Origin: Mycobacterium sp. SMC-4
GTDB lineage: Bacteria > Actinomycetota > Actinomycetes > Mycobacteriales > Mycobacteriaceae
Assembly: GCF_025263265.1 (NCBI RefSeq)
Contig: NZ_CP079869.1
Coordinates: 3,596,001-3,660,000, forward strand
Direction: 5' to 3'
DNA length: 64,000 nt
Shown here: positions 28,423 through 37,763 of the stretch, in pieces
Layout of the letters: each line of letters begins with the position of its first letter
Numbering within the stretch: position 1 is the first letter of the stretch
Notes under the pieces: model-generated
Told to the model about the DNA's origin: nothing
Databases searched by the model: none
Seen by the model: the letters and a program-made list of their open reading frames with translations, nothing else
Translations under genes and position numbers: made by a program

Positions 28423-29190
28423 ATGACGGATTCACCCTCGCGCGGAGACCAATGGCGGCCTCCCGGACGTCAGGATCCGACGCAGGCGTATGGGCCGGAC
28501 CCGGGTTACCCGGACCCCGCGTACGCCAGCCAGGCCCCCTACGGCCCGGCCTACCAGCATCAGCCGACCGAGCAGCTCCCCTACCCCCCGTACGGATACG
28601 ACCCGTATGCGACGAATCAGTACTCGCCGCAGGGGTACGGTTCAGAGCCCCCCGATCCCGGCGGCCCGAAGTCCCCGCGCTGGCTGTGGGTGGTCGCCGG
28701 CGTCGCGGTGGTGACGGTGGTCGGACTGGTCATCGCGCTGGTGATCGTCAACAGTTCCCGCCAGGAGACGGTGATGGCCCCGGTGCCCTCCCCACCGGAA
28801 CCCACCTTCACCACCCCGACTCGGCCGGCTCCGACGACCACAACGGCGCCGCGGCGGCCCACCTCCCCTGTGGTGCCGGTGCCGACGGTCCCCACCACGC
28901 CCAGAACCACCCCGCCCCCCGGGCCGACCGACACCGTGGTCTACACCGTCAGCGGTACCGGCCGGGCCATCAACATCAGCTATGTCGACTCCAACGGGCT
29001 GCTGGGCACCGAGTTCAACGTGATGCTGCCGTGGAGCAAAGAGGTCGCGCTGCCCCAGCCAGGGGCGGACTCGGCCAGCGTCAGCATCATCAACGTGGGA
29101 CGCGAGGTGACGTGCTCGATCACCGTCGACGGCACCGTCGTGCTGGAACGCACCGGTGCCGGCCTGACGATCTGCAGCGTCGGCCGCTAA
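28423..29190 (+). CDS. Proline-rich membrane protein with MmpS-like domain (Rv2507-like)
   Basis: A 255-residue single-pass protein. The first 80 residues are Pro/Tyr/Gln-rich and cytoplasmic, then a transmembrane helix (WLWVVAGVAVVTVVGLVIAL), a Pro/Thr-rich linker and a C-terminal beta-rich domain (VVYTVSGTGRAINISYVD to GLTICSVGR). That domain resembles the extracytoplasmic domain of MmpS proteins, accessory factors of MmpL lipid transporters, but no MmpL is nearby. Position between bkaR and an MFS gene matches Rv2507. Start ATG 28423; GTG 28417 is possible. Confidence 0.82.
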   Translation: MTDSPSRGDQWRPPGRQDPTQAYGPDPGYPDPAYASQAPYGPAYQHQPTEQLPYPPYGYDPYATNQYSPQGYGSEPPDPGGPKSPRWLWVVAGVAVVTVVGLVIALVIVNSSRQETVMAPVPSPPEPTFTTPTRPAPTTTTAPRRPTSPVVPVPTVPTTPRTTPPPGPTDTVVYTVSGTGRAINISYVDSNGLLGTEFNVMLPWSKEVALPQPGADSASVSIINVGREVTCSITVDGTVVLERTGAGLTICSVGR

Positions 29191-30506
29191 TCGCGGCGGA
29201 CATGGGGCGCACGCACGCCCAGCAGCGCGATCAGCCCCAGCACCAGGACCAGCACCAGTCCGAGCAAGCCGGCGCGCTCGCTGTCGAAGATGTCGATGAA
29301 CAACGAAAACAGCCACGGCGCAAGGAAGGTCGCGGCGCGGCCGACGGTGGTGTACAGACCGAACGCCATGCCCTCTTTGCCATGCGGAGCCATCCGCAGC
29401 ATCAGCGTGCGCGCCGATGACAGCGTCGGACCGATGAACAGACACAACAGCAGCCCACACACCCAGAAGGCCAGCACTCCCGACAGCGTCCACAGCGTCA
29501 CACCGATGATGATCATTGCCAACAGCGAGCTCACGATGACGCGCTTGGAGCCCACCCGGTCGTCGGCCTGCCCGCCCAGCACCGCGCCCACAGCGGCCAC
29601 CACGCACGCCGCGACGCCGAACAGCAGAACGTCGGCCTGCGACACCCCGTAGACGGTGACGCCCAGCACCGCGCCGAAGGTGAAGACACCGGCCAGCCCG
29701 TCCCGGAAGATCGCGCTGGCACCCAGGTAGTAGACGATGTTGCGGTCGCGGCGCCATTCGGTGCGCAGGTCGGCCCACAGCTTGCGGTAGGCGTTGAGAA
29801 TCCCGGCCGGCGGGTCCGGCTCAGCGGTGGCGGGTGGACGTACTGTGATCAGCAACGGCAGCGCGAACAACGCAAACCATGCCGCGACCAGCAGCATCGC
29901 CGCCCGCACGTTCTGACCGTCGGCGGTGGGCAGTTGCAGCAGACCCCGGGTGTCGCCGTCGCCGGAGACGAAACCGAGGTAGACCACCAGCAGCGCCAAC
30001 ACGCTACCGAAGTAGCCGAACGCCAACCCGAAGCCCGAGATCCGTCCCGAGTTGTGCGGGTTGGACAGCTGGCGCAGCATCGCGTTGTACGGCACAGTGG
30101 CCAGCTCACTGCAGGCAGCGGTGCAGGCCAGCAGTACCAGCCCGGGCCACAGGTAATGGTGGTCGTCGCGGATCAGGCTCATCGACGCGGTAAAGATCAC
30201 CACCAGACCGGTCAGCACCGCCAGGGCCCGGCGTCGACGCGCAGGAACATCGACCCACACGCCGGTCACAGGGGCCAACAACGCCACCACCAGACCGGCG
30301 ACCGCCAGCGCGCGACCGAGCCAACTCGCCGGGCTGGTATCCCCGGGCAGGTCGTCACCGACGGCTTGGGTCAGGTAGACCGAGAACACGAACGTCACCA
30401 CGATCGCGTTGATCGCGGTCGCACCGAAATCCCACAGTGCCCACGCCAGGATGCGGGAGGGCAATGCGCGCTCGGCGGACGGCCGGACCAGACGCGGCTC
30501 ACTCAT
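29187..30506 (-). CDS. MFS transporter (UMF1-like, Rv2508c position)
   Basis: A 439-residue integral membrane protein with about 12 hydrophobic segments. It opens with SRILAWALWDFGATAINAIV, the start typical of the UMF1/Vps22-like MFS branch, and contains MLRQLSNPHNSGRISGFGLA and RTLMLRMAPHGKEGMAFGLY loops. Substrate unknown. The stop overlaps the convergent MmpS-like gene by four bases. It is divergent from cmrA with about 25 bases between starts. Confidence 0.88.
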   Translation of the reverse strand: MSEPRLVRPSAERALPSRILAWALWDFGATAINAIVVTFVFSVYLTQAVGDDLPGDTSPASWLGRALAVAGLVVALLAPVTGVWVDVPARRRRALAVLTGLVVIFTASMSLIRDDHHYLWPGLVLLACTAACSELATVPYNAMLRQLSNPHNSGRISGFGLAFGYFGSVLALLVVYLGFVSGDGDTRGLLQLPTADGQNVRAAMLLVAAWFALFALPLLITVRPPATAEPDPPAGILNAYRKLWADLRTEWRRDRNIVYYLGASAIFRDGLAGVFTFGAVLGVTVYGVSQADVLLFGVAACVVAAVGAVLGGQADDRVGSKRVIVSSLLAMIIIGVTLWTLSGVLAFWVCGLLLCLFIGPTLSSARTLMLRMAPHGKEGMAFGLYTTVGRAATFLAPWLFSLFIDIFDSERAGLLGLVLVLVLGLIALLGVRAPHVRRD

Positions 30507-30531
30507 GGATGCCCACGATATAGTCCGGCCC

Positions 30532-31338
30532 ATGCCAGTACCCGCCCCCAGCGAGGACGCCCGTGCGGTCGTCACCGGCGCATCGCAGAACATCGGCGAA
30601 GCGCTGGCCGTAGAGCTGGCCGCCCGCGGTCATCACCTGATCATCACCGCACGTCGGCTCGAGGTGCTCGATGGACTGGCCGCGCGCCTGCGGGAGCAAT
30701 ACGGCGTGACGGTGGAGGTGCGTGCGGTCGACCTGGCCGATCCGGCCGGGCGGGCGCAACTGTGTGACGAGCTGGCCGGTCGCAACATCTCGATCCTGTG
30801 CGCGAACGCCGGTACCGCCACCTTCGGCCCGGTAGCCGCGCTGGACTCCGCCGAGGAACGAAAGCAGGTGCAGCTCAACGTTCTCGGCGTCCACGATCTG
30901 GTGCTGGCGGTCCTGCCCGGTATGGTCGAGCGGCGCGCGGGCGGCATCCTGATCTCGGGTTCGGCTGCCGGCAACTCACCGATTCCGAACAACGCGACCT
31001 ATGCCGCCACCAAGGCGTTCGTCAACACATTCAGTGAATCTCTGCGCGGTGAGCTGAAATCAGCTGGCGTGCACGTGACGGTGCTGGCCCCGGGACCGGT
31101 GCGCACCGAGCTACCGGACCCCGACGAGCAGTCGATCGTGGAGCGCCTCATCCCGGACTTCCTGTGGATCGACACCCGATACACCGCCAAGGTGTCGCTC
31201 GATGGTCTGGACCGCAACAAGATGCGCGTGGTCCCGGGCCTGACGTCCAAAGCGATGTCGGCAGCCAGTGGCTACGCGCCCCGCGCCATCGTCGCGCCGA
31301 TCGTCGGGGCGGTGTACAAGAAGCTCGGCGGCGACTGA
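30532..31338 (+). CDS. cmrA: Mycolate reductase CmrA (short-chain dehydrogenase)
   Basis: A 268-residue SDR enzyme. The NADP-binding motif is TGASQNIGEAL with AARRL-type following segment (ITARRLEVLD), NAGT at ILCANAGTATF, and catalytic Ser and YxxxK in ISGSAAGNS and ATYAATKAF. It corresponds to Rv2509, the orthologue of corynebacterial CmrA, which reduces the 3-oxo intermediate to mature mycolic acid. The MPVPAPS start (ATG 30532) matches the Rv2509 N-terminus I recall; an in-frame ATG at 30505 would overlap the divergent MFS start codon. A role in envelope lipid synthesis links it with fas in this region. Confidence 0.9.
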   Translation: MPVPAPSEDARAVVTGASQNIGEALAVELAARGHHLIITARRLEVLDGLAARLREQYGVTVEVRAVDLADPAGRAQLCDELAGRNISILCANAGTATFGPVAALDSAEERKQVQLNVLGVHDLVLAVLPGMVERRAGGILISGSAAGNSPIPNNATYAATKAFVNTFSESLRGELKSAGVHVTVLAPGPVRTELPDPDEQSIVERLIPDFLWIDTRYTAKVSLDGLDRNKMRVVPGLTSKAMSAASGYAPRAIVAPIVGAVYKKLGGD

Positions 31339-31347
31339 CAGCCCGCG

Positions 31348-32919
31348 TCAGCGACGGCGGCGCCGGCCGGTTCCGAAAATGCTGCGGGTGATCTCACGGC
31401 CGATCACCGTGCCCGCCGAACGCATCGCGCTCTTGAACGCGGGGCTGTCCATCACCTTGTCCAGCAGACCGGGCCCGTCCGGGGCCGGCGCGGGCATCGG
31501 TGGCAACTCCCAGGTCGGCGGAGGGTAGATCGGCGGTAGTGTCTCGGTGACCGGCGGCGGCTCGAGTTTGGCGGCCAGCCGCTCATAGGCCGACTCGCGG
31601 TCGATGGTCGGCCCGTAGCGCGCCTGCAACGGGCTGGCCTGTGCCGCAGCGGCGATCGCCTCGGGGCCGATGGTGTCCATCAGCGACCGCGGTGCTCGCA
31701 TCCGCGTCCACGCCACCGGCGTCGGGACGCCCTTTTCCGAAAGCACGGTGACGACGGCCTCACCGATGCCCAGCGACGTCAGCGCCGACTCCAGGTCATA
31801 GACATCGGTTTTCGGGTAGGTCCGCACCGTCTTCGACAGCGCCGCCTGGTCATCGGGAGTGAACGCGCGCAGGGCGTGCTGGACGCGCGCCCCGAGCTGG
31901 CTGAGCACCGCTTTCGGGATGTCGGTGGGCAACTGGGTGCAGAACAGCACGCCGACACCCTTGGACCGAATCAGTTTGACCGTCTGCTCGACCTGCTCGA
32001 GGAATGCCTTTGACGCATCGGCGAACAGCAGGTGCGCTTCGTCGAAGACGAACACCAGCTTCGGTTTGTCGATATCGCCGACTTCGGGCAGCGAGGTGAA
32101 CAGATCGGCCAGCACCCACATCAGAAATGTGGAGAACATCACCGGACGGGTGGCCTGGCTGCCGAGCTCGAGCAGCGTGATGACCCCGCGTCCGGACTCC
32201 TCGACGCGCAGCAGGTCTTCGGGTTCGAGTTCGGGTTCGCCGAAGAACGTGTCGGCGCCTTCGGCCTCCAGATTGACCAGCGCGCGCAGGATCACCCCGG
32301 CAGTGGTGGTCGAGACCGCGCCCAGGGCCTTCAGCTGTGGCTTGCCCTCGTCGCTGGTCAGGAACTGGATCACCGACCGCAGGTCCTTCACATCCAGCAG
32401 CGGCAGGCCCTGCCGATCGGCCCAGTGGAAGATCAGTCCCAATGTCGACTCCTGAGTCTTGTTCAGGCCCAGGACTTTCGACAGCAGGATCGGCCCGAAG
32501 CTACTGATTGTGGCGCGCACCGGCACACCCACGCCGTCAGTTCCCAGGGACAGGAACTCGACCGGGAACGCCGTCGGGCGCCAGTCATCGGCGGTGTCGG
32601 CGGCCCGTCGGACGATCGCGTCGTTGCCCGCAGCGGCGCATGAGAGGCCCGACAAGTCGCCTTTGACATCGGCCATCAGCACCGGCACGCCCGCCGTCGA
32701 CAGCTGCTCGGCGATCACTTGCAGCGACTTCGTCTTGCCGGTACCGGTCGCGCCGGCGACCAACCCGTGCCGATTGAGTGTGGACAACGGAATGCGGACC
32801 CGCGCGCTCGGATCACACACCCCGTCGACGACCACCGACCCCAGCTCCAGCACCGCACCCTCGGCGGCGTAACCAGCGGCGATCTGGGCGGCGGGCTCGG
32901 CCGCGGCATCCGTCGTCAT
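31348..32919 (-). CDS. HerA-like / DUF853 P-loop ATPase (Rv2510c-like)
   Basis: A 523-residue ATPase. An N-terminal DUF87/HerA-type beta region leads to Walker [12 protein letters not shown] (about 55-65), Walker [13 protein letters not shown] and a downstream [15 protein letters not shown] segment. The C-terminus carries a Pro-rich region and a basic FGTGRRRRR end. The family (bacterial DUF853) resembles DNA-translocating HerA helicases; its cellular role in mycobacteria is not established. ATG 32919 is opposite the orn gene, leaving a 70-bp shared promoter region; the frame upstream is ignored because it would run through orn. Confidence 0.88.
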   Translation of the reverse strand: MTTDAAAEPAAQIAAGYAAEGAVLELGSVVVDGVCDPSARVRIPLSTLNRHGLVAGATGTGKTKSLQVIAEQLSTAGVPVLMADVKGDLSGLSCAAAGNDAIVRRAADTADDWRPTAFPVEFLSLGTDGVGVPVRATISSFGPILLSKVLGLNKTQESTLGLIFHWADRQGLPLLDVKDLRSVIQFLTSDEGKPQLKALGAVSTTTAGVILRALVNLEAEGADTFFGEPELEPEDLLRVEESGRGVITLLELGSQATRPVMFSTFLMWVLADLFTSLPEVGDIDKPKLVFVFDEAHLLFADASKAFLEQVEQTVKLIRSKGVGVLFCTQLPTDIPKAVLSQLGARVQHALRAFTPDDQAALSKTVRTYPKTDVYDLESALTSLGIGEAVVTVLSEKGVPTPVAWTRMRAPRSLMDTIGPEAIAAAAQASPLQARYGPTIDRESAYERLAAKLEPPPVTETLPPIYPPPTWELPPMPAPAPDGPGLLDKVMDSPAFKSAMRSAGTVIGREITRSIFGTGRRRRR

Positions 32920-32989
32920 GGATCGCACCCTACTGCGACGATGGCGCGAATCGGCAGGTGTCGTGCGCCGCCGCAGCGGTGGAGGCTTA

Positions 32990-33649
32990 ATGTGGAGCGC
33001 TGTGCGCGATGAACTTGTGTGGATCGACTGCGAGATGACCGGTCTGGACCTCACGTCCGACCGCTTGATCGAGATCGCGGTGCTGGTGACCGACTCGGAG
33101 CTCAACATTCTCGGTGATGGCCTCGACGTGGTCATCAACGCCCCGGAGGACTCGCTGACGTCGATGATCGACATCGTCGCGCAGATGCACTCCAAATCTG
33201 GGCTGATCGATGAGGTGCGGGCCTCGACCGTGGACATGGCCACCGCCGAGACGATGGTGCTGGACTACATTCGCGAGCACGTCAAACAGGCCAAGACCGC
33301 GCCCCTGGCCGGCAATTCGATTGCCACCGACCGCGGCTTCATCGCCCGTGACATGCCCAAGCTCGACGACTACCTGCATTACCGGATGATCGACGTGAGC
33401 TCCATCAAAGAACTGTGCCGGCGCTGGTATCCGCGGATCTACTTCGGCCAGCCGGAGAAGGGTCTGGCCCACCGCGCGCTGGCCGACATCCACGAATCGA
33501 TTCGTGAGTTGCGTTACTACCGCCAGACCGCGTTCGTCGACCCACCCGGGCCTTCCACCAGCGAAATCGCGGCGGTCGCGGCTGAACTCGGGCCGTCGGC
33601 GACGACCGATTCCGAGGCTGATTCGAACTCGCAGCGCTCCAGCGGCTAG
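32990..33649 (+). CDS. orn: Oligoribonuclease Orn
   Basis: A 219-residue DEDDh 3'-5' exonuclease that degrades very short RNAs (and pGpG). The catalytic pattern is complete: WIDCEMTG (Asp13, Glu15), [22 protein letters not shown], and [11 protein letters not shown]. Start ATG 32990 is supported by GGAGG four bases upstream; GTG 33002 would give the shorter N-terminus of the M. tuberculosis protein. After about residue 185 the tail is Ser/Glu-rich. tRNA-His follows 26 bp later in the same direction, as in M. tuberculosis. Confidence 0.95.
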   Translation: MWSAVRDELVWIDCEMTGLDLTSDRLIEIAVLVTDSELNILGDGLDVVINAPEDSLTSMIDIVAQMHSKSGLIDEVRASTVDMATAETMVLDYIREHVKQAKTAPLAGNSIATDRGFIARDMPKLDDYLHYRMIDVSSIKELCRRWYPRIYFGQPEKGLAHRALADIHESIRELRYYRQTAFVDPPGPSTSEIAAVAAELGPSATTDSEADSNSQRSSG

Positions 33650-33675
33650 TATGGCGAGGCCGCTCACGCGGCGAT

Positions 33676-33749
33676 GGTGGCTGTAGTTCAGTTGGTAGAG
33701 CACCAGGTTGTGATCCTGGGGGTCGCGGGTTCAAGTCCCGTCAGCCACC
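33676..33749 (+). tRNA. tRNA-His (anticodon GTG), integration target
   Basis: A 74-nt cloverleaf including the extra 5' G(-1) opposite C73. Acceptor GTGGCTG pairs with CAGCCAC, and the anticodon stem CCAGG/CCTGG encloses TTGTGAT (anticodon GTG). The 3' 46 bases are part of a 47-bp repeat found again at 45727-45773, so the integrated element has restored a complete tRNA gene on the left side. Confidence 0.97.
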
Positions 33750-33750
33750 C
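33704..33750. repeat. Attachment-site repeat (attL) inside tRNA-His
   Basis: A 47-bp sequence from the anticodon arm to one base past the tRNA end. It is identical to 45727-45773. The bases differ on both sides (C versus T before, T versus C after), which defines the exact repeat. Confidence 0.95.
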
Positions 33751-33754
33751 TGCA

Positions 33755-33782
33755 GGTGGGAGGGTATTTTTACCCTCCCACC
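33755..33782. terminator. Element-borne hairpin just after tRNA-His
   Basis: Perfect 12-bp stem (GGTGGGAGGGTA / TACCCTCCCACC) with a TTTT loop, five bases after the att repeat. It was brought in by the element and now terminates tRNA-His. Confidence 0.75.
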
Positions 33783-33801
33783 ATTTGCGTTCTGGAGAGC
33801 C

Positions 33802-33823
33802 GTTGCAACCTTGTTGCAACCTT
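33802..33823. repeat. Tandem 11-mer, candidate integrase arm-type sites
   Basis: GTTGCAACCTT occurs twice back to back, about 50 bp inside the left att repeat. The core GCAACCTT recurs near the right end at 45601 and, inverted, at 45664, as expected for arm-type sites of a tyrosine integrase. Confidence 0.55.
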
Positions 33824-34292
33824 CGATATCGACGCCGGATACCCTTGCAGGTCGGCTTTTGGACCGCACTCGCGTCTCGGCCCCTCCGGACGGTTAGCGT
33901 GTCGTCGAACTAGGGATGTCCGATGCGGGCTACCGCCGGTGTGGGCCGTAGGTGCCCCAGCCGTTCATATGGGGTTCGAGATCGTTGTGGTTGGCGGACG
34001 TTACGCGGAGTAGACGTAGCGACCCGTTGATCGGATCGGTGCTATCAGCGTGCTTCCGGATCCAGGCGGACCAACTCTGATGGTCTGTAACGTTGAATTA
34101 GTTTGCCAACTTGGGACGTGTGCGTGCAACCGTTCACCAAGGCCGAAGAGGGGCGCGTCGTGGCTTGCAGTGTTCGGGATGAACAGCGTTCCCCGCCCGT
34201 AATGAAGCCTCTAAAACTATCGCGGGTTGCGTAATCCTCACCCCTCACAAACTGAGCGGGGAGTCGCCAGACCCGGGAGAAATGGCATACAG
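33824..34292. other. Left-end region of the element without supported gene
   Basis: About 470 bases. Only short open frames occur (the longest about 67 codons on the minus strand, 34045-34248) with no recognisable domain or good ribosome site. It lies downstream of the DGQHR gene, so terminator or attachment functions are likely, but I see no clear hairpin. Confidence 0.4.
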
Positions 34293-36629
34293 TTAGCCGG
34301 GCAGCGTGTTATCGATATCTCCCTTAATAAGCCAACTCGTGAGGTCGGACAAAAACGCAAACTCGTTCTCCGTCACAGCGCTACCAGCGTCACGGCGACC
34401 AACATGATGCGTTTTCTTACGAATCTCGTTGAGTCGACTCAACCATGACGTCCGTTCTTTCCAACCCCCTTTGGCGTGCTCCTCGCCCGGCTTCGTATAT
34501 TGCTTCTCGAATAGAGTCTTCCATTGCTCGTTGCTGAATCGCATTATCTTTTGGTAATCCACTAGATAAAGACAATCCCACTCCTCAACCTCAGCACCGG
34601 GTTCAGCGTCAATGTTCTTCTCCAACGCCCGTTGCCCTGCATCCCTACGGACATCACGGGGTACGCCGCGTTTCAACCAATCACCCTCGTAAGCTCGCTC
34701 CAGTTGGTTGCGAACGTCTTCTTTAAGAAACTCTTCAAGAGCCTGAATCATCGCAAACGCTTCATTATTGAACTGTCGCGTCTCATCCTTCAGGTATTCG
34801 CTGAGGCCTGGCGGATCGAAGTCAGGACGGGATTCACGAATCGCTAGCTGCAACGCTCTCCATAGTTTCTTTGATCCTCCTGAACCGTATGACCTCTTGA
34901 ATACTTGGGCGTCCTCTGGAGAAACTCCTTGGAGATACTCGATCATCGGGTCCAAATAGTACGACGTATGCGCAGCCAGTTCGCGGCTGTCCATAGTTTG
35001 CGGCTTGAAATCTGGATCTGTGTCGACCAGATGGTCAGTAATGTCACTGATAACTGACAGAATCGCCTCGACTCCGTTGTTTACGAATACAAACCCGCCC
35101 TCTTGTCCCCCGATCGACCACTGATCTGGGAGTGCATCTCTCACAAAACCCATACACTCGGCAAGGTACGTCGACAGTGGCTTGTAAGTCGCGTCATTTG
35201 ATCCGCGGTAGAAAGTTCCGTTACGGACGATTGAAGACTTTCTGAACTCGCCAATCAGATTGCCTTTGTCCAAGCCGCGCTTGATCGCTTCGAGAGTGAT
35301 GCATCGGAGTTCTGTTCTCGCATCTTCACCTACCACCACACGTGACTTCAGCGGAGAGCTGTTATGTTCACCCATAAACTGCGCTATCTTCAGCTTTAAC
35401 GCTCGAGCACTCTCAGTAAGGTCCGCCGAGTTCCAGAGTAGTTCGACATCTAGAGTGTTCCTCAAGTTTTTCGGCACTGCTTTTTGATTCTCGTTAATAT
35501 CCATAAAGAAACGGACCTGTTCCTTTTGGGGCAGATTGACGAACGCAATCACGGGAATTAGGTCTGTCTCAGCTTGAGGTAAGCCAGCGTATCCGTATAA
35601 CCGATGCTGACCATCAATTATGTAGGCCGATTGGTAGTTTCTTGGGAGGTGCAGAAGCCCCGCAGCGAAACTACCGCCTCCACTCCCCTTTAGATCGAAC
35701 TGCAAGTCTCTACGCCCAGACTTAATACTGATAATTATCGAGTTAGGAAAAACGCCACCCGTCTGCACGAAATCGCGCACTTTCCGCAATCGAGCCTTTT
35801 GAAGTATTCGCTGATAGGTAGGCAGCATATCGTTGTGAGCATGATGCCGATGGAGGATATATCCGATTTTTAGTAGCACAGCTGGCTGGATTGCAAATGA
35901 GTAGTACTTGTACGGCCCCATGGAGGCCCGCACGGCGGGAACTGCTATTTCCAAACCCGGTACTTTAGTGCCTGCCAGTATGGCACCCAGCAATTGGAAT
36001 CTCGCAGCAGTACCGAGGTGGCCAGCCATTTCGAGATAGTATTCGATCGATTCCTCGTCTAAATGGATGATGTCGGCATTACGTATGCGTTCGGAGGTGT
36101 TTTCACTCAGCTGGTAATTTCTCGTCGCGAGGAGAAACTTCACTTTGTGGTCAGGAAACTCCTTCTTGATCGTCTTGAGCAATCCAGGCCGGCGCCCTTG
36201 GATCGCTTCCACCTCGTCCTTAAATTGATTATAGGTCTGAGCCTCAGTAGAACGACATTCGATGATGAGGACCACTTCGTCATCTGCCGCGAATACATCG
36301 ATCTGCTTCTTCTCAGTCGGTAGGTCGCCGTAACTTATCTTGAGATTTCTATCCCGGTTCAGGAAAGTAAAACCCATCTTGGCCATCGTCGCCCAGACCT
36401 TGTCTTCGAAGGCTCGGTCATGCGACTTCGGTTTCCGCATCCTGACCGACCTCTTGAGTTTCCGGCCTACGTCGCGGGTCCAACCTTCCTCCAAGTAAGC
36501 GGCCTCAAGACTCGGTGAGATTGTTAGTGCGGTGTGGTCCTTTAGACGCTCTGTGGTAGCGCGCTTTATCCCAGAGATGGGCATCAAATGGTCTCTAATT
36601 AGGCTCCCTGGTGGGTCATGCTTAGTCAA
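34293..36629 (-). CDS. DGQHR-domain protein with N-terminal PD-(D/E)XK-like nuclease region
   Basis: A 778-residue protein. Residues about 70-215 look like a restriction-endonuclease fold: helix AFEDKVWATMAKMGF, KKQIDVFAADDEVVLIIECRST (Asp111, Glu124-Cys-Arg126 in place of the usual E-x-K), then a helix and KVKFLLATRN. Residues about 290-420 carry the DGQHR motif (339-343, AYIIDGQHRLYGYAG) followed by FFMDINENQKAVPKNL, the signature of DndB/DpdB-type ParB-like proteins of DNA-modification systems. The C-terminal 350 residues are helical and unrecognised. The start is TTG 36629, with GGAAGG upstream, 5 bases after the adenine methyltransferase stop, so the two form a unit. AT-rich and rare-codon-rich compared with the host, hence recently acquired. 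Function inferred only: DNA modification or phage defence. Confidence 0.8.
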   Translation of the reverse strand: MTKHDPPGSLIRDHLMPISGIKRATTERLKDHTALTISPSLEAAYLEEGWTRDVGRKLKRSVRMRKPKSHDRAFEDKVWATMAKMGFTFLNRDRNLKISYGDLPTEKKQIDVFAADDEVVLIIECRSTEAQTYNQFKDEVEAIQGRRPGLLKTIKKEFPDHKVKFLLATRNYQLSENTSERIRNADIIHLDEESIEYYLEMAGHLGTAARFQLLGAILAGTKVPGLEIAVPAVRASMGPYKYYSFAIQPAVLLKIGYILHRHHAHNDMLPTYQRILQKARLRKVRDFVQTGGVFPNSIIISIKSGRRDLQFDLKGSGGGSFAAGLLHLPRNYQSAYIIDGQHRLYGYAGLPQAETDLIPVIAFVNLPQKEQVRFFMDINENQKAVPKNLRNTLDVELLWNSADLTESARALKLKIAQFMGEHNSSPLKSRVVVGEDARTELRCITLEAIKRGLDKGNLIGEFRKSSIVRNGTFYRGSNDATYKPLSTYLAECMGFVRDALPDQWSIGGQEGGFVFVNNGVEAILSVISDITDHLVDTDPDFKPQTMDSRELAAHTSYYLDPMIEYLQGVSPEDAQVFKRSYGSGGSKKLWRALQLAIRESRPDFDPPGLSEYLKDETRQFNNEAFAMIQALEEFLKEDVRNQLERAYEGDWLKRGVPRDVRRDAGQRALEKNIDAEPGAEVEEWDCLYLVDYQKIMRFSNEQWKTLFEKQYTKPGEEHAKGGWKERTSWLSRLNEIRKKTHHVGRRDAGSAVTENEFAFLSDLTSWLIKGDIDNTLPG

Positions 36630-36634
36630 AGTGC

Positions 36635-37465
36635 CTAGCCTTCCGCGATATTTGTAAACAAAAATTCCTGCGCTTGTCCGCGGGCGGAAGCTGAGGCGCT
36701 TATCGCGCTCTTTCTAGCTACATGTATGTATCGTCCCATATGTCCGAATAACTCGAGAATCGATTCATGAGCTGCGTTTGTGAGAACGTAATACGCACCA
36801 CGATTGTCGATTTCTTTTATGGTCCTGAGAAGACGTACTTGATCCTCGAAGGCGAACAGACGCTGGTTATATTTGACAAAACCATTGTTGTTGTGTGCCA
36901 CCGTATAAGGGGGGTCGAGGAACACCAGATCGCGCTCTCTCACCTTCGCTATACATTTTTCGAAGTCTTGGGTTGAAAGAGTTACGTTTCTTAATCGCCG
37001 CGATACATTCAGCAAGTGCGCCGTGTCTGGAATCCTGAGATGTTTACGGTGACCATAAGGAACGTTGTAGCGGCCGTTCAGATTCACACGATAGAGGCCA
37101 TTAAATGAAGTGTGATTTAAATAAATGAAGGCAGCGGCCTGCGAAAGATATCCTCGGGTGCGGGTGCCTCGCACTTGGTAGTAGTGTTCCGCGGTGTTCG
37201 GATGCGACAGCAGCCTCGTCGCGATTCCGCTCGGGTTACGGGCAACGGCCTCGTAGGTCGATATCAACTCCGAATTAAGGTCAGACAGGTATGCGTGACG
37301 CTGGGGGTTCAGGGCAAAGAAGATCGAACCGGCCCCCAGGAACGGTTCGTGGTAATTCCTGTAGTCCAGCCCTCCCACGAGATCCTGAACGATGGGCGCT
37401 AGCCATCGTTTGCCGCCGGCCCAACGTAGGAATGGGCTAACGACTTCACTAGAAACCCCCGACAC
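36635..37465 (-). CDS. D12-class (Dam-like) DNA adenine-N6 methyltransferase
   Basis: A 276-residue enzyme. The N-terminus PFLRWAGGKRWLAP is the Dam first motif and HEPFLGAGSIFFAL the AdoMet-binding FxGxG motif. The catalytic motif is DPPY at 184-187 (DLVFLDPPYTVAHNN). A target-recognition insert lies between about 60 and 160 (FIYLNHTSFNGLYRVN is conserved in Dam proteins). It should methylate adenine N6 in a short DNA motif; the motif is not predictable. GTG start at 37465. Translated just before the DGQHR-nuclease protein, so it may protect host DNA from that protein or mark DNA for it. AT-rich relative to the host. Confidence 0.9.
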   Translation of the reverse strand: MSGVSSEVVSPFLRWAGGKRWLAPIVQDLVGGLDYRNYHEPFLGAGSIFFALNPQRHAYLSDLNSELISTYEAVARNPSGIATRLLSHPNTAEHYYQVRGTRTRGYLSQAAAFIYLNHTSFNGLYRVNLNGRYNVPYGHRKHLRIPDTAHLLNVSRRLRNVTLSTQDFEKCIAKVRERDLVFLDPPYTVAHNNNGFVKYNQRLFAFEDQVRLLRTIKEIDNRGAYYVLTNAAHESILELFGHMGRYIHVARKSAISASASARGQAQEFLFTNIAEG

Positions 37466-37763
37466 CGGGCGATCGTATCCTGCCCTGCCGACACGTCACC
37501 TGATCTAATTATGCGTGTCACGTGCGGTTTTAGTCGGGAGGCGGCTCCGCCTACCGTCTCTCAGCCATGCGTCGGCCTGATACCGGCCGTTGTGTTTCCG
37601 CGCTTGAGGTCACCTGGCCCGATCACACTGGAGTTGCGATAACGGATACGGAGAGGGCTTCATCAAGGACTAAGATTCCCGATGCCGGACCCGATCTCGA
37701 CCGAATTTTGCTGGAGCGCCAATCACTAGAACAGGTGAATCCCTTTCAAAAACTCTCGCCGAG
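37466..37763. other. Divergent intergenic region between methyltransferase and Fic genes
   Basis: 298 bases holding the promoters of both units. A plus-strand open frame of about 100 codons begins at 37567, but it overlaps Fic in another phase and shows no domain. The Fic frame itself has a stop at 37671 and no start codon between there and 37764. Confidence 0.4.

Noticed and set aside
34045..34248. A 67-codon minus-strand frame at the left end of the element
   Set aside because: No domain, no convincing ribosome-binding site, and composition like non-coding sequence.
34293..37465. Complete Dnd phosphorothioation or Dpd deazaguanine system
   Set aside because: Only the DGQHR domain is shared; no DndA/C/D/E-like cysteine desulfurase or PAPS-reductase-like gene and no transglycosylase gene is present.
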